Source: Fidelibacterota bacterium
GTDB taxonomy: Bacteria > Pseudomonadota > Alphaproteobacteria > Rhodospirillales > Rhodospirillaceae
DNA length: 38,667 nt
NCBI GenBank assembly: GCA_947470105.1
Contig: CANISR010000011.1
Span: 1 to 38,667, forward strand
Direction: 5' to 3'
Part shown: positions 9,892 through 19,015 of the stretch, in pieces
Layout of the letters: every line of letters starts with the position of its first letter
Numbering within the stretch: position 1 is the first letter of the stretch
The notes under the pieces: model-generated
Databases searched by the model: none
The model's input: only the letters and a program-made list of their open reading frames with translations
Told to the model about the DNA's origin: nothing
Translations under genes and position numbers: made by a program

Positions 9892-10908
9892 ATGACACTG
9901 GCTGAATTCTGGACCGAGTATCTGTTCCCGCTGCTCTATATCGCGGGCAAGATCCTGTTGTTCGCGGTGCCGATCATGATCGGCATGGCGTTTTTGACCT
10001 TGGCAGAGCGTCGCATCATCGGCGCCATGCAGCTCCGCAAAGGCCCGAACGTTGTGGGGCCCTTTGGTCTGCTGCAACCGTTCGCCGACGCGGTGAAGCT
10101 GCTGTTCAAGGAAACAGTGCTGCCCACGGGCTCGAGCCCGGTGGTGTTCTTCCTGGCGCCCATGATCACCTTCTCCCTGGCGCTCATCGCCTGGGCGGTG
10201 ATGCCGGTGGCGGGCGGCTGGGTGATCTCCGACCTCAATGTCGGCGTGCTTTATCTTTTCGCGGTGTCGTCCCTCGGCGTCTACGGCATCGTCATGGCCG
10301 GCTGGGCATCCAACAGCCGCTACGCCTTCCTGGGCGCCATGCGCTCGGCGGCGCAGATGGTGTCCTACGAAGTCTCCATCGGCTTCGTGATGATCTCGGT
10401 GCTGATGACGGCCGGTTCCCTGAACCTCTCCCGGGTGGTCGAGGCCCAGAAGGACATGTGGTTCTTCCTGCCGCACTTCCCCATGTTCATCGTGTTCTTC
10501 ATTTCGGTGCTGGCGGAAACCAACCGCCACCCCTTCGACCTTCCGGAAGCGGAATCCGAACTGGTCGCCGGTTTCATGACCGAATACTCGTCCATGGCCT
10601 TCGCCCTGTTCTTCCTGGGCGAATACATGAACATGATCATGATGTCGGGGATGGTTTCGATCCTGTTCCTGGGCGGATGGCTGCCCCCGTTCGGCATCCA
10701 CATCTTCGGCTACGAGCTTGGCCTCATGTGGTTCGCCCTCAAGGTCTGCTTCTGCCTGTTCGTATTCATCTGGGTGCGCGCCACGTTCCCGCGCTTCCGC
10801 TATGACCAACTGATGCGCCTCGGCTGGAAAGTGTTCCTGCCGTTGTCCCTGGTGTGGCTGATCCTGACGGCGGGATTCCTGGTCTACACCGGCCGTGTCG
10901 GGTCGTAA
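9892..10908 (+). CDS. nuoH: NADH-quinone oxidoreductase subunit H
   Basis: NuoH is the membrane subunit at the interface between the peripheral and membrane arms and forms the entry to the quinone tunnel. The 338-residue protein has about eight hydrophobic segments. It has the cytoplasmic loop [17 protein letters not shown] with its conserved acidic residues, and also [15 protein letters not shown]. It starts one base after the nuoG stop, so ribosomes probably re-initiate there. Confidence 0.97.
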   Translation: MTLAEFWTEYLFPLLYIAGKILLFAVPIMIGMAFLTLAERRIIGAMQLRKGPNVVGPFGLLQPFADAVKLLFKETVLPTGSSPVVFFLAPMITFSLALIAWAVMPVAGGWVISDLNVGVLYLFAVSSLGVYGIVMAGWASNSRYAFLGAMRSAAQMVSYEVSIGFVMISVLMTAGSLNLSRVVEAQKDMWFFLPHFPMFIVFFISVLAETNRHPFDLPEAESELVAGFMTEYSSMAFALFFLGEYMNMIMMSGMVSILFLGGWLPPFGIHIFGYELGLMWFALKVCFCLFVFIWVRATFPRFRYDQLMRLGWKVFLPLSLVWLILTAGFLVYTGRVGS

Positions 10909-10917
10909 GGAGTTTCC

Positions 10918-11406
10918 ATGGCATTCCTTGACCGTACCGCCCGCACCGCGCTCCTCACCGAACTGGCTTCGGGAATGTGGCTGACCTTGCGCTACATGTT
11001 CAAACCCAAGGTGACGCTCAACTACCCGAACGAAAAAGGCCCGCTGTCGCCGCGGTTCCGTGGTGAGCATGCGCTGCGCCGCTATCCCAACGGCGAAGAG
11101 CGTTGCATCGCCTGCAAGCTGTGCGAGGCCATCTGCCCGGCCCAGGCCATCACCATCGAGGCCGAGCCGCGGGCCGACGGTAGCCGGCGCACCACCCGTT
11201 ACGACATCGATATGACCAAGTGCATCTACTGCGGCTTTTGCGAGGAAGCCTGCCCGGTGGACGCCATCGTCGAGGGGCCGAACTTCGAGTTCGCCACCGA
11301 GACCCACGACGAACTGCTCTACGACAAGAACAAGCTGCTCGCGAACGGCGACCGCTGGGAGCCAGAGCTGGCCAAGCGGCTCGAACTCAATGCGCCGTAC
11401 CGCTGA
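10918..11406 (+). CDS. nuoI: NADH-quinone oxidoreductase subunit I
   Basis: NuoI carries the two [4Fe-4S] clusters N6a and N6b that link the NADH module to cluster N2. The 162-residue protein has two complete ferredoxin motifs: C63, C66, C69, C73 ([11 protein letters not shown]) and C102, C105, C108, C112 ([11 protein letters not shown]). The N-terminus (residues 1-30) carries the amphipathic segment that lies on the membrane. AAGGAG stands just before the ATG. A gap of 64 bases follows, the longest inside the operon. Confidence 0.97.
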   Translation: MAFLDRTARTALLTELASGMWLTLRYMFKPKVTLNYPNEKGPLSPRFRGEHALRRYPNGEERCIACKLCEAICPAQAITIEAEPRADGSRRTTRYDIDMTKCIYCGFCEEACPVDAIVEGPNFEFATETHDELLYDKNKLLANGDRWEPELAKRLELNAPYR

Positions 11407-11432
11407 GAATTGGGGCCTGGGGAATACGTCCG

Positions 11433-11474
11433 ATGAATAAGACGCAACGCACGACGGGGAGGGTGGCAGCATGA
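11433..11474 (+). CDS. Possible 13-codon leader ORF coupled to nuoJ
   Basis: In the nuoI-nuoJ gap an ATG at 11433 opens a 13-residue frame, [13 protein letters not shown]. Its TGA overlaps the nuoJ ATG in ATGA (11471-11474). GGGGA lies about 10 bases upstream. The peptide is basic and has no recognisable family. It may serve only to bring ribosomes to nuoJ, or it may be chance, since nuoJ has its own GGGAGGG site. Confidence 0.25.
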   Translation: MNKTQRTTGRVAA

Positions 11475-12082
11475 TAGTAGCATCGCTCGCCTTTTACCTG
11501 TTCTCCATCATCGGCGTGATCTCAGCGCTGAACGTGATCTTCCAGCGCAATCCCGTGCACTGCGTGCTGTGGCTAATCCTGACCTTCTTCAACGCCGCCG
11601 GCCTGTTCGTGCTGCTGGGCGCGGAATTCGTCGCCATGATCCTGGTGGTGGTCTACGTCGGCGCTGTCGCGGTCCTGTTCCTGTTCGTGGTGATGATGCT
11701 CGACATCAATATTGCGGTCATGCGCGAAGGCTTCATGAAGTATCTGCCGGCGGGGGCACTCATCGGCGTGATCCTGTTCGCCGAGCTGGCCACCGTTTAC
11801 GGCGGCTGGGTGATGTCGCCGGACGCGCAGGGCCTGCGCGTCGTGCCGGCCCCCATGGACCTGCCCAATACCGAAGCTTTGGGCGCCATTCTCTATACTG
11901 ATTATGTCTACCTGTTCCAAAGCGCCGGGCTGATCCTGCTGGTGGCCATGATCGGCGCCATCGTCCTGACGCTCCGCCGCCGCCCGGGTGTGCGCAAACA
12001 GAAGATCTCCGAGCAGGTCGCGCGCAGCGCGTCTGAAACCCTGTCGGTGGTCAAGGTCGAGACCGGGAAGGGCCTGTCGTGA
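11471..12082 (+). CDS. nuoJ: NADH-quinone oxidoreductase subunit J
   Basis: NuoJ is a small membrane subunit of complex I next to the E-channel. The 203-residue product has about five hydrophobic segments and the hallmark [28 protein letters not shown], of which the V-V-Y-V-G-A-V part is the conserved pi-bulge helix. The C-terminal 35 or so residues form a polar cytoplasmic tail. GGGAGGG lies about 8 bases before the ATG. The TGA stop overlaps the GTG start of nuoK. Confidence 0.96.
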   Translation: MIVASLAFYLFSIIGVISALNVIFQRNPVHCVLWLILTFFNAAGLFVLLGAEFVAMILVVVYVGAVAVLFLFVVMMLDINIAVMREGFMKYLPAGALIGVILFAELATVYGGWVMSPDAQGLRVVPAPMDLPNTEALGAILYTDYVYLFQSAGLILLVAMIGAIVLTLRRRPGVRKQKISEQVARSASETLSVVKVETGKGLS

Positions 12083-12414
12083 ACAATCTTCTCACCACCG
12101 GGCCGTTCGCCGTCGGCCTGTCCCACTTCCTGACGGTCGGCGCGATCATGTTCACGCTCGGCATCTTCGGCATCTTCCTGAACCGCAAGAACCTGATCGT
12201 CATCATGATGTCGATCGAACTCATGCTGCTCGCGGTCAATATCAACCTTGTGGCGTTCTCTTCGTTCCTCGGCGATCTCGTCGGGCAGGTTTTCACCATG
12301 CTGGTGCTCACCGTCGCGGCCGCCGAAGCGGCCATCGGTCTCGCCATCGTCGTGGTGTTCTACCGCAACCGGCGTTCGATCGAAGTCGAAGACATCAATG
12401 AGATGAAGGGATAG
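12079..12414 (+). CDS. nuoK: NADH-quinone oxidoreductase subunit K
   Basis: NuoK is a three-helix membrane subunit with two conserved glutamates in the proton path. Both are visible, in [11 protein letters not shown] and in [14 protein letters not shown]. The product has 111 residues, about ten more than usual. The extra residues ([10 protein letters not shown]) are N-terminal and come from the GTG at 12079, which overlaps the nuoJ stop. No internal ATG or GTG would restore the usual length with a good site, so the GTG is kept. Confidence 0.95.
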   Translation: MNNLLTTGPFAVGLSHFLTVGAIMFTLGIFGIFLNRKNLIVIMMSIELMLLAVNINLVAFSSFLGDLVGQVFTMLVLTVAAAEAAIGLAIVVVFYRNRRSIEVEDINEMKG

Positions 12415-12419
12415 CCCCA

Positions 12420-14375
12420 GTGCTATTGGTTGCTTCCGTCTTCCTTCCCCTGGTGGGCGCTTTCATCGCCGGCTTCTTTGGCCGCATCATCGGCGACCGT
12501 CCGTCGCAGATCGTGACCTGCATGGGGATCGGCCTTGCCGCCCTGTGCTCGATCCCGACTTTCGTCGATGTGGCCCTGCACGGCCACGCCCAGACCATCA
12601 ACATCATGACGTTCCTGTCGTCGGGCACTTTCGAGGCCAACTGGGCGCTGCGGTTTGACACCCTTTCGGCGGTGATGGTGCTGACCGTCACCTGCGTCTC
12701 GACCCTGATTCACGTCTATGCCGTGGGATATATGTCCCACGACGACTCACAGCCGCGCTTCATGGCTTATTTGTCGTTGTTCTCCTTCGCCATGCTGATG
12801 CTCGTGACGGCCGACAACCTGGTGCAGTTGTTCTTCGGCTGGGAAGGGGTGGGTCTCGTGTCCTACCTGCTGATCGGCTTCTGGTTCAAAAAGCCCTCCG
12901 CCAACGCCGCCGCCATCAAGGCCTTCGTGGTCAACCGTGTGGGTGACTTCGGGTTCCTGCTCGGAATCTTCGCGGTCTACTTCATGTTCGACGCCGTCAA
13001 CTTCGACGTGATCTTCGCCGCCGCTCCTGGAAAGGCCGACGCCAGCGTCACCTTCTTCGGCATCAACGCTCATGCCATGACCATCACCTGCCTGCTGCTG
13101 TTCGTCGGCGCCATGGGCAAGTCGGCCCAGATCGGCCTGCACACCTGGCTGCCGGACGCCATGGAAGGTCCGACGCCGGTTTCGGCGCTGATCCACGCCG
13201 CGACCATGGTCACCGCCGGCGTATTCCTGGTGGCGCGTATGTCGCCGCTGTTCGAATTCGCCCCCAATGCGCTGGCAGTTGTGACCGTCATCGGCGCCAC
13301 TACCTGCTTCTTCGCCGCCACCTGCGGCCTCGTGCAGACCGACATTAAGCGCATCATCGCTTATTCGACCTGCTCGCAGCTCGGCTACATGTTCTTCGCC
13401 TGCGGTGTCTCCGCCTATCAGGCCGGCGTTTTCCACCTCATGACCCACGCCTGGTTCAAGGCGCTGTTGTTCCTGGGCGCGGGCTCCGTGATCCACGCCA
13501 TGTCCGACGAACAGGACATCCGGAAGATGGGCGGCATCTGGCGCCTGATCCCGGTCACCTTCACGGTAATGGTGATCGGTAACCTGGCGCTCACCGGCAT
13601 CCCGCCTTTCGCGGGCTATTTCTCCAAGGACACCATCCTGGAGGCCGCGCTGGCGGCCGGTACCACCACCGGCAACTACGGCTATCTCCTGGGTATGATC
13701 GTGGTGTTCCTCACCTCGTTCTATTCCTGGCGCCTGACGTTCCTGACCTTCTTCGGCGCTCCGCGCGCCGACCACCACACCATGGAGCATATTCACGAGA
13801 GCCCGAAGATCATGACCATCCCCCTCGGCGTGCTCGCCGTTGGCGCGGTGTTCGCGGGTATGCTCGGCGTGCACTATTTCGTGGGCGAAGGGCGTGAGCA
13901 CTTCTGGGGCGAGGCCATCAAAGTGCTGCCGGCTCAGGACTCACTGCATAAGATGCATGAGCACGAAGAACACATGAGCGCGGTTGGCCATCTGGTCGCC
14001 CTGCTGCCGCTGATCCTGAGCCTCTCGGGTCTGGCGCTCGCCTATCAGTTCTATATCCGCCGGCCGGAGATTCCCGGGAAGCTCGCGGCCCAGTTCCCGA
14101 CGCTCTACCGGTTCCTGCTCAACAAGTGGTACTTCGACGAGCTCTACCACTTCCTGTTCACCAAGAACGCGTTCCGCCTCGGCAAGTTCCTGTGGAAGCG
14201 CGGCGACGCCGGCATCATCGACCGCTTCGGTCCGGACGGCTTGTCCGCGCTGACCAACAGCGCCGCGCGCCGCCTGGGCGCCCTGCAGTCGGGTTATCTC
14301 TATCACTATGCCTTCGCCATGATCGCGGGGATCGCCCTGATCGTGACGTGGTTCGTCGTTGGACGGCCGGGTTAG
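12420..14375 (+). CDS. nuoL: NADH-quinone oxidoreductase subunit L
   Basis: NuoL is the distal antiporter-like proton-pumping subunit of complex I. The 651-residue protein has the family core FFGWEGVGLVSYLLIGFW with the conserved Glu of helix 5. It also has HTWLPDAMEGPTPVSALIHA and later Lys/His-containing helices, and a long C-terminal amphipathic helix region (after about 500) that runs along the membrane arm. The start is a GTG with AAGGG 9 bases upstream, five bases after nuoK. Confidence 0.96.
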   Translation: MLLVASVFLPLVGAFIAGFFGRIIGDRPSQIVTCMGIGLAALCSIPTFVDVALHGHAQTINIMTFLSSGTFEANWALRFDTLSAVMVLTVTCVSTLIHVYAVGYMSHDDSQPRFMAYLSLFSFAMLMLVTADNLVQLFFGWEGVGLVSYLLIGFWFKKPSANAAAIKAFVVNRVGDFGFLLGIFAVYFMFDAVNFDVIFAAAPGKADASVTFFGINAHAMTITCLLLFVGAMGKSAQIGLHTWLPDAMEGPTPVSALIHAATMVTAGVFLVARMSPLFEFAPNALAVVTVIGATTCFFAATCGLVQTDIKRIIAYSTCSQLGYMFFACGVSAYQAGVFHLMTHAWFKALLFLGAGSVIHAMSDEQDIRKMGGIWRLIPVTFTVMVIGNLALTGIPPFAGYFSKDTILEAALAAGTTTGNYGYLLGMIVVFLTSFYSWRLTFLTFFGAPRADHHTMEHIHESPKIMTIPLGVLAVGAVFAGMLGVHYFVGEGREHFWGEAIKVLPAQDSLHKMHEHEEHMSAVGHLVALLPLILSLSGLALAYQFYIRRPEIPGKLAAQFPTLYRFLLNKWYFDELYHFLFTKNAFRLGKFLWKRGDAGIIDRFGPDGLSALTNSAARRLGALQSGYLYHYAFAMIAGIALIVTWFVVGRPG

Positions 14376-14390
14376 GCGAGGGCATCAGTC

Positions 14391-15938
14391 ATGGGTAACT
14401 TCCTCTCACATTCGCCGATCCTCTCGATCATCACCTTCCTGCCGCTGGTGGGGGCGCTGATCATTCTTGCCATCGGAGGCAAACCCGAAGTCGTGGCCAA
14501 ACAGGCGCGCATCATCGCCCTGTGGACGACGCTGATTACGTTCCTGTTCTCGCTGGTGATCTGGATCTACTTCGAGCCCGGCACCGCCGCGTTCCAATTC
14601 GAGGAGCGCTTCGACTGGCTGCCGCAATACAAGATCGGCTACCACATGGGCGTGGACGGCATTTCGATGCTGTTCGTGATCCTGTCCACCTTCCTCATGC
14701 CCATCTGTATCCTGGCGTCCTGGGATTCGATCGAGAAGATGGTGCGCGAGTACATGATCTCGTTCCTGATCCTCGAGACCATGATGGTCGGCATGTTCTG
14801 CGCCATGGATATGGTGCTGTTCTACGTCTTCTTCGAAGGCGTGCTGATCCCCATGTTCCTGATCATCGGCGTCTGGGGCGGCGGCCGCCGCGTCTATTCG
14901 GCCTTCAAGTTCTTCCTCTATACGCTCACCGGCTCGGTGCTGCTGTTGGTGGCCCTGCTGGCCATGTATTTCCAGGTCGGCACCACCGACATCCCGGCGC
15001 TGACCCAGGCTAATTTCCCGCGCGAGATGCAATACTGGCTGTGGCTGGGCATGTTCGCCTCTTTCGCGGTCAAGGTGCCCATGTGGCCGGTGCATACGTG
15101 GTTGCCCGACGCCCACGTGGATGCGCCGACGGCCGGATCGGTGATCCTGGCCGGCGTGCTGCTGAAGATGGGTGGATACGGCTTCTTGCGGTTCTCGCTG
15201 CCGATGCTGCCCGAGGCGTCCGCCTATTTCACGCCGATGGTCTACGCGCTCTCGGTCATTGCGGTGATTTACACCTCGCTGGTGGCCCTGGTGCAGGAGG
15301 ACATGAAGAAGCTGATCGCTTATTCGTCCGTCGCGCACATGGGCTACGTCACAATGGGCGTGTTCGCCGCGAACCAGCAGGCAGTGGAAGGGGCGATTTT
15401 CCAGATGCTCTCCCACGGCGTGGTCTCGGCCGCGTTGTTCCTCTGCGTCGGCGTGATCTACGACCGGCTGCACACCCGCGAGATCAGCCGCTACGGCGGG
15501 CTCGTCAACAACATGCCCAAGTACGCGTTCGCCTTCATGGTGTTCATGCTGGCCTCGGTGGGCCTTCCGGGGACCGCCGGCTTTGTCGGTGAATTCCTGG
15601 TGCTGACCGGCACCTTCCAGGTGTCCAGCACTACCTCGTTGCTCGCGGCCAGCGGTGTCGTGCTCGGCGCCGCCTATATGCTCTATCTCTACCGCCGCGT
15701 GGTTTACGGCGAGCTGACCAAGGACGACGTCAAGGCCATGGTCGACCTGGAGCCGCGCGAAATCGCGATCTTCGCGCCGATCATCATCGTCACCATGTGG
15801 ATGGGCGTGTATCCCATGTCTTTCCTCGGCATCATGAACCAGTCGGTGGCCGAGCTGGTCGCCGGGTATCACGCCGCCCTCAAGAACTCCGCCGACATCG
15901 CGCCGCTCGGCAGCCAGCTCTTCGCCTGGCTGCGGTAA
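14391..15938 (+). CDS. nuoM: NADH-quinone oxidoreductase subunit M
   Basis: NuoM is the second antiporter-like proton-pumping subunit of complex I. The 515-residue protein has about 14 hydrophobic segments. It has [21 protein letters not shown], with the essential helix-5 Glu, and [21 protein letters not shown]. The following helix region contains the conserved lysine in [16 protein letters not shown]. It lies between nuoL and nuoN with short gaps and an ATG start. Confidence 0.96.
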   Translation: MGNFLSHSPILSIITFLPLVGALIILAIGGKPEVVAKQARIIALWTTLITFLFSLVIWIYFEPGTAAFQFEERFDWLPQYKIGYHMGVDGISMLFVILSTFLMPICILASWDSIEKMVREYMISFLILETMMVGMFCAMDMVLFYVFFEGVLIPMFLIIGVWGGGRRVYSAFKFFLYTLTGSVLLLVALLAMYFQVGTTDIPALTQANFPREMQYWLWLGMFASFAVKVPMWPVHTWLPDAHVDAPTAGSVILAGVLLKMGGYGFLRFSLPMLPEASAYFTPMVYALSVIAVIYTSLVALVQEDMKKLIAYSSVAHMGYVTMGVFAANQQAVEGAIFQMLSHGVVSAALFLCVGVIYDRLHTREISRYGGLVNNMPKYAFAFMVFMLASVGLPGTAGFVGEFLVLTGTFQVSSTTSLLAASGVVLGAAYMLYLYRRVVYGELTKDDVKAMVDLEPREIAIFAPIIIVTMWMGVYPMSFLGIMNQSVAELVAGYHAALKNSADIAPLGSQLFAWLR

Positions 15939-15948
15939 GGAAAATCCC

Positions 15949-17379
15949 ATGTTCTCATTCCTCACCCCCGCGGTTCCGGAAATCTTCATGGCCATCAGCG
16001 CCATGGTGCTGCTGCTGGCCGGCGTGTTCCGCGAAAAGGACTCCACCAACATCCTGTCCTGGCTGACGGTGGCGGTGATGGCCGTGGCGGCTTTCCTGAT
16101 CCTCAACATGAAGGGCTCGGGCACTGCTTTTAACGACCTATTCGTGGTCAACGCCTTCACCTCCTTCGCCAAGGTCCTGACATTGATCGGCGCCGGGCTG
16201 ACCTTGCTGCTGATCAATTCCTGGGCGCACAGTGAGAACGCCGCGCGCTTCGAACTTCCGATCATCGTGCTGTTCTCGACCATCGGCATGATGATGATGA
16301 TCTCGGCCAATGATCTGATCGCACTCTACCTCGGTATCGAACTGCAGAGCCTGCCGCTCTATGTGCTTGCCGCTTACCGTCGTGACAACGTGCGTTCGAC
16401 TGAAGCCGGGGTGAAGTATTTCGTCCTCGGCGCCCTGGCGTCCGGCATGCTGCTTTACGGCTCGTCGCTGGTTTATGGCTTCGGCGGCACCACGACGTTC
16501 GACGGCCTCGCCACCGCCATCAAGGGCGGCCCTGACTCCCTGGGCATCATCATCGGTGTGGTATTCGTGATCGCCGGCCTCGCCTTCAAGGTATCCGCGG
16601 CGCCGTTCCACATGTGGACGCCGGACGTCTACGAAGGGGCGCCGACACCGATCACCGCCTTCTTCTCCGTGGCGCCCAAGGTCGCCGCCCTTTGCCTGTT
16701 CCTGCGCGTCCTGGTCGGGCCGTTCGCGTCCATGATCGAGCAATGGCAACAGGTCATCGTGCTGATCTCGATCTTGTCCATGCTGTGGGGCTCGGTCGCG
16801 GCTATCACCCAGAAGAGCATCAAGCGCCTGATGGCCTATAGCTCCATCGGCCATGTCGGCTACGCCTTGATCGGCCTTGCGGTCGGCAACGAGGAAGGGG
16901 CCCGCGGCCTGCTGTTCTACCTGCTGATCTACGTGTTCATGAACGTCGGCACTTTCGCCGTGATCATGTCCATGCGGGTTAAGGGCAAGTATGTGGAGCA
17001 AATCTCCGACCTCGCCGGCCTGGCCAAGCACAATCCGCTGATGGCGGCCGCACTGGCGGCGCTTATGTTCTCCATGGCCGGCATCCCGCCGCTCGCGGGC
17101 TTCCTCGGCAAATTCTACATTTTCGTCGCCGCCGTGAACGCGGGCTTCGTACCGCTCGCCGTGGTCGGCCTGCTCGCCAGCGTTATCGGCGCTTTCTACT
17201 ACATCCGCATCATCAAGCTGGTGTACTTCGACGAGGCCACCGTCCAGTTCGACAAACCCGGCCTGCTCACGGGCACCCTCATGGGCGCCTCGAGCATTCT
17301 GATGCTGGTGTATTTCGTCTATCCCGCCCAACTCGTCAGCGGGGCCGAAACCGCAGCCAAGGCGTTGTTCCTCGGCTAG
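15949..17379 (+). CDS. nuoN: NADH-quinone oxidoreductase subunit N
   Basis: NuoN is the third antiporter-like subunit and the last gene of the complex I operon. The 476-residue product shows LIALYLGIELQSLPLYVLAAY with the helix-5 Glu, HMWTPDVYEGAPTPITAFF, and the lysine-bearing KSIKRLMAYSSIGHVGYALIG segment. AAGGA precedes the ATG by about 6 bases. No clear terminator separates it from birA, 28 bases downstream, so the transcript probably continues. Confidence 0.96.
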   Translation: MFSFLTPAVPEIFMAISAMVLLLAGVFREKDSTNILSWLTVAVMAVAAFLILNMKGSGTAFNDLFVVNAFTSFAKVLTLIGAGLTLLLINSWAHSENAARFELPIIVLFSTIGMMMMISANDLIALYLGIELQSLPLYVLAAYRRDNVRSTEAGVKYFVLGALASGMLLYGSSLVYGFGGTTTFDGLATAIKGGPDSLGIIIGVVFVIAGLAFKVSAAPFHMWTPDVYEGAPTPITAFFSVAPKVAALCLFLRVLVGPFASMIEQWQQVIVLISILSMLWGSVAAITQKSIKRLMAYSSIGHVGYALIGLAVGNEEGARGLLFYLLIYVFMNVGTFAVIMSMRVKGKYVEQISDLAGLAKHNPLMAAALAALMFSMAGIPPLAGFLGKFYIFVAAVNAGFVPLAVVGLLASVIGAFYYIRIIKLVYFDEATVQFDKPGLLTGTLMGASSILMLVYFVYPAQLVSGAETAAKALFLG

Positions 17380-17407
17380 TAACTTCACCGGTCCATGAAA
17401 GGCCGGC

Positions 17408-18208
17408 ATGAACGAAACCTATATTTCCGCCGCCCATGCGCCGCCGGAACCGCACTTGCCTGCGGGCTGGCGACTGATGGCGTTCGAGACCCTGGACAGC
17501 ACCAACGATGCGCTCAAGCGCCTGGTGGAGCAGGGGGCTGAGCTGTCGGAAGGCGTGCTGATGTGGGCCAATACCCAAACCGGCGGCCGCGGCCGTGCCG
17601 GCCGCAGCTGGGAGAGCCCGCCCGGCAATGTCTATGTGTCCTATCTGATCCAGGCGCCGGCCCGGAAGCATGACGCGCCGCAGATCGGGTTCCTTGCCGC
17701 CCGGGCCGTGGCCGACACCATCCTGGATCTCCCGCGCCACAACGCAGCTCCCCCCAAGGTCACCTGCAAATGGCCGAACGACGTGCTGGTGGAAGGCGAG
17801 AAAGCCGCTGGCATACTGCCTGAAATGATCTCCGGCGCCGACGGTAAGGATTGGATCGTGCTGGGGATCGGCATCAACCTGAATGCGGTCGAGGTCGCCA
17901 ATCCCACCTATCCCGTGACGGCGCTCGCCAACCATCATATCGACACCACCGCAGCCCATGTGCTGACGGTGCTGAGCAGGTTCCTCGCCGCTGGTTTAGT
18001 GATATGGCGGGAGAAGGGGTTTGAACCTCTTCGCGAAGCCTGGCTGGAGGCCGGACCTGCCATCGGTTCAGCGACCACCGTGAACCCCGGTAAGGGCCCC
18101 GTGAACGGCACGTTCGCGGGGCTGGACGCCGATGGCGCGCTGCTGCTGGATACTGCCGCCGGGCGGCAACGCATTCTCGCCGGCGATGTTTTGTTTGGAG
18201 ACGCCTAG
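17408..18208 (+). CDS. birA: Biotin--[acetyl-CoA-carboxylase] ligase, HTH-less
   Basis: This enzyme activates biotin with ATP and attaches it to the acceptor lysine of biotin carrier proteins such as that of acetyl-CoA carboxylase. The 266-residue protein has LDSTNDALKRL, the biotinyl-AMP loop GGRGRAGRSW near residues 58-67, and KWPNDVLVEGEKAAGIL with the catalytic-domain lysine. A small C-terminal domain follows. The N-terminal helix-turn-helix of E. coli BirA is absent, so it should modify proteins but not repress transcription. AAGG lies 5 bases before the ATG. It directly abuts coaX. Confidence 0.94.
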   Translation: MNETYISAAHAPPEPHLPAGWRLMAFETLDSTNDALKRLVEQGAELSEGVLMWANTQTGGRGRAGRSWESPPGNVYVSYLIQAPARKHDAPQIGFLAARAVADTILDLPRHNAAPPKVTCKWPNDVLVEGEKAAGILPEMISGADGKDWIVLGIGINLNAVEVANPTYPVTALANHHIDTTAAHVLTVLSRFLAAGLVIWREKGFEPLREAWLEAGPAIGSATTVNPGKGPVNGTFAGLDADGALLLDTAAGRQRILAGDVLFGDA

Positions 18209-19006
18209 ATGCTGCTGGTGATCGATTGCGGCAATACCAATGTCGTGTTCGCGGTCTATGACAACGATGTCTTGCGCGGACAATGGCGCGCGGCCACCAA
18301 GACCGAGCGCACATCCGACGAGTTCGGCATCTGGCTCATGGAACTGCTGGAACGCGACGGCCTTGAGCCGGCGCGCATCACCGCCGCCATCGTTGCCTCG
18401 GTGGTGCCGGCCCGGAACTTCGACCTCGCGCGCATGTGCGAGAAATACTTCAAGTGCAAAGCGCGGTTCATCGGCGAACCCGATCTTGACCTCGGTACCC
18501 AGGTTCGTCTCGACAACCCGAAAGAGGCCGGCGCCGATCGCGTCATCAACGCCATCGCCGCCCACGCCAGCTACGGCGGGCCGCTGATCATCATTGATTT
18601 CGGCACCGCCACCACCTTCGATGTGGTGGACGCCACCGGCGCCTATTGCGGCGGCTGTATCGCGCCCGGCATCAACCTTTCCATGGAAGCCTTGCACATG
18701 GCGACGGCCCAATTACCGCGTCTGCCCGTGGTCAATCCCGGCAAAGCGCCCGTCGTGGGCACCACCACCGTCGCCGCCATGAGCTCAGGTGTATTCTGGG
18801 GCTACATCGGGCTCATCGAAGGTCTGGTGGCGCGCATCAGAGCCGAGCGGGAAGCCATTGAGAAACGCAAGATGACCGTGATCGGCACCGGCGGCCTTGC
18901 GCCGCTGTTCGCCGAAGCCACATCAGTGATCGAACACATCGATCACGACCTGACCCTGCGGGGCCTGCTCCAGGTCCATAAGCGCAACACCAAATATTTG
19001 AATTGA
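18209..19006 (+). CDS. coaX: Type III pantothenate kinase
   Basis: CoaX phosphorylates pantothenate, the first step of coenzyme A synthesis, and is the type that is not feedback-inhibited by CoA. The 265-residue protein shows the ASKHA-fold phosphate motifs: DCGNTNVVFAVYD at the N-terminus, GADRVINAIAA, and IDFGTATTFDVVD. The adenosine motif GTGGLAPLFA follows in the C-terminal half. The ATG follows the birA stop with no gap, and a GGAG lies inside the end of birA. The birA-coaX pair is common in alphaproteobacteria. Confidence 0.95.
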   Translation: MLLVIDCGNTNVVFAVYDNDVLRGQWRAATKTERTSDEFGIWLMELLERDGLEPARITAAIVASVVPARNFDLARMCEKYFKCKARFIGEPDLDLGTQVRLDNPKEAGADRVINAIAAHASYGGPLIIIDFGTATTFDVVDATGAYCGGCIAPGINLSMEALHMATAQLPRLPVVNPGKAPVVGTTTVAAMSSGVFWGYIGLIEGLVARIRAEREAIEKRKMTVIGTGGLAPLFAEATSVIEHIDHDLTLRGLLQVHKRNTKYLN

Positions 19007-19015
19007 CCCAGTATT

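Noticed and set aside
14406-16310. Long minus-strand open frame opposite nuoM-nuoN
   Set aside because: It is antisense to certain membrane subunits and His/Glu/Gln-rich with no recognisable domain, so it is a shadow of codon bias.
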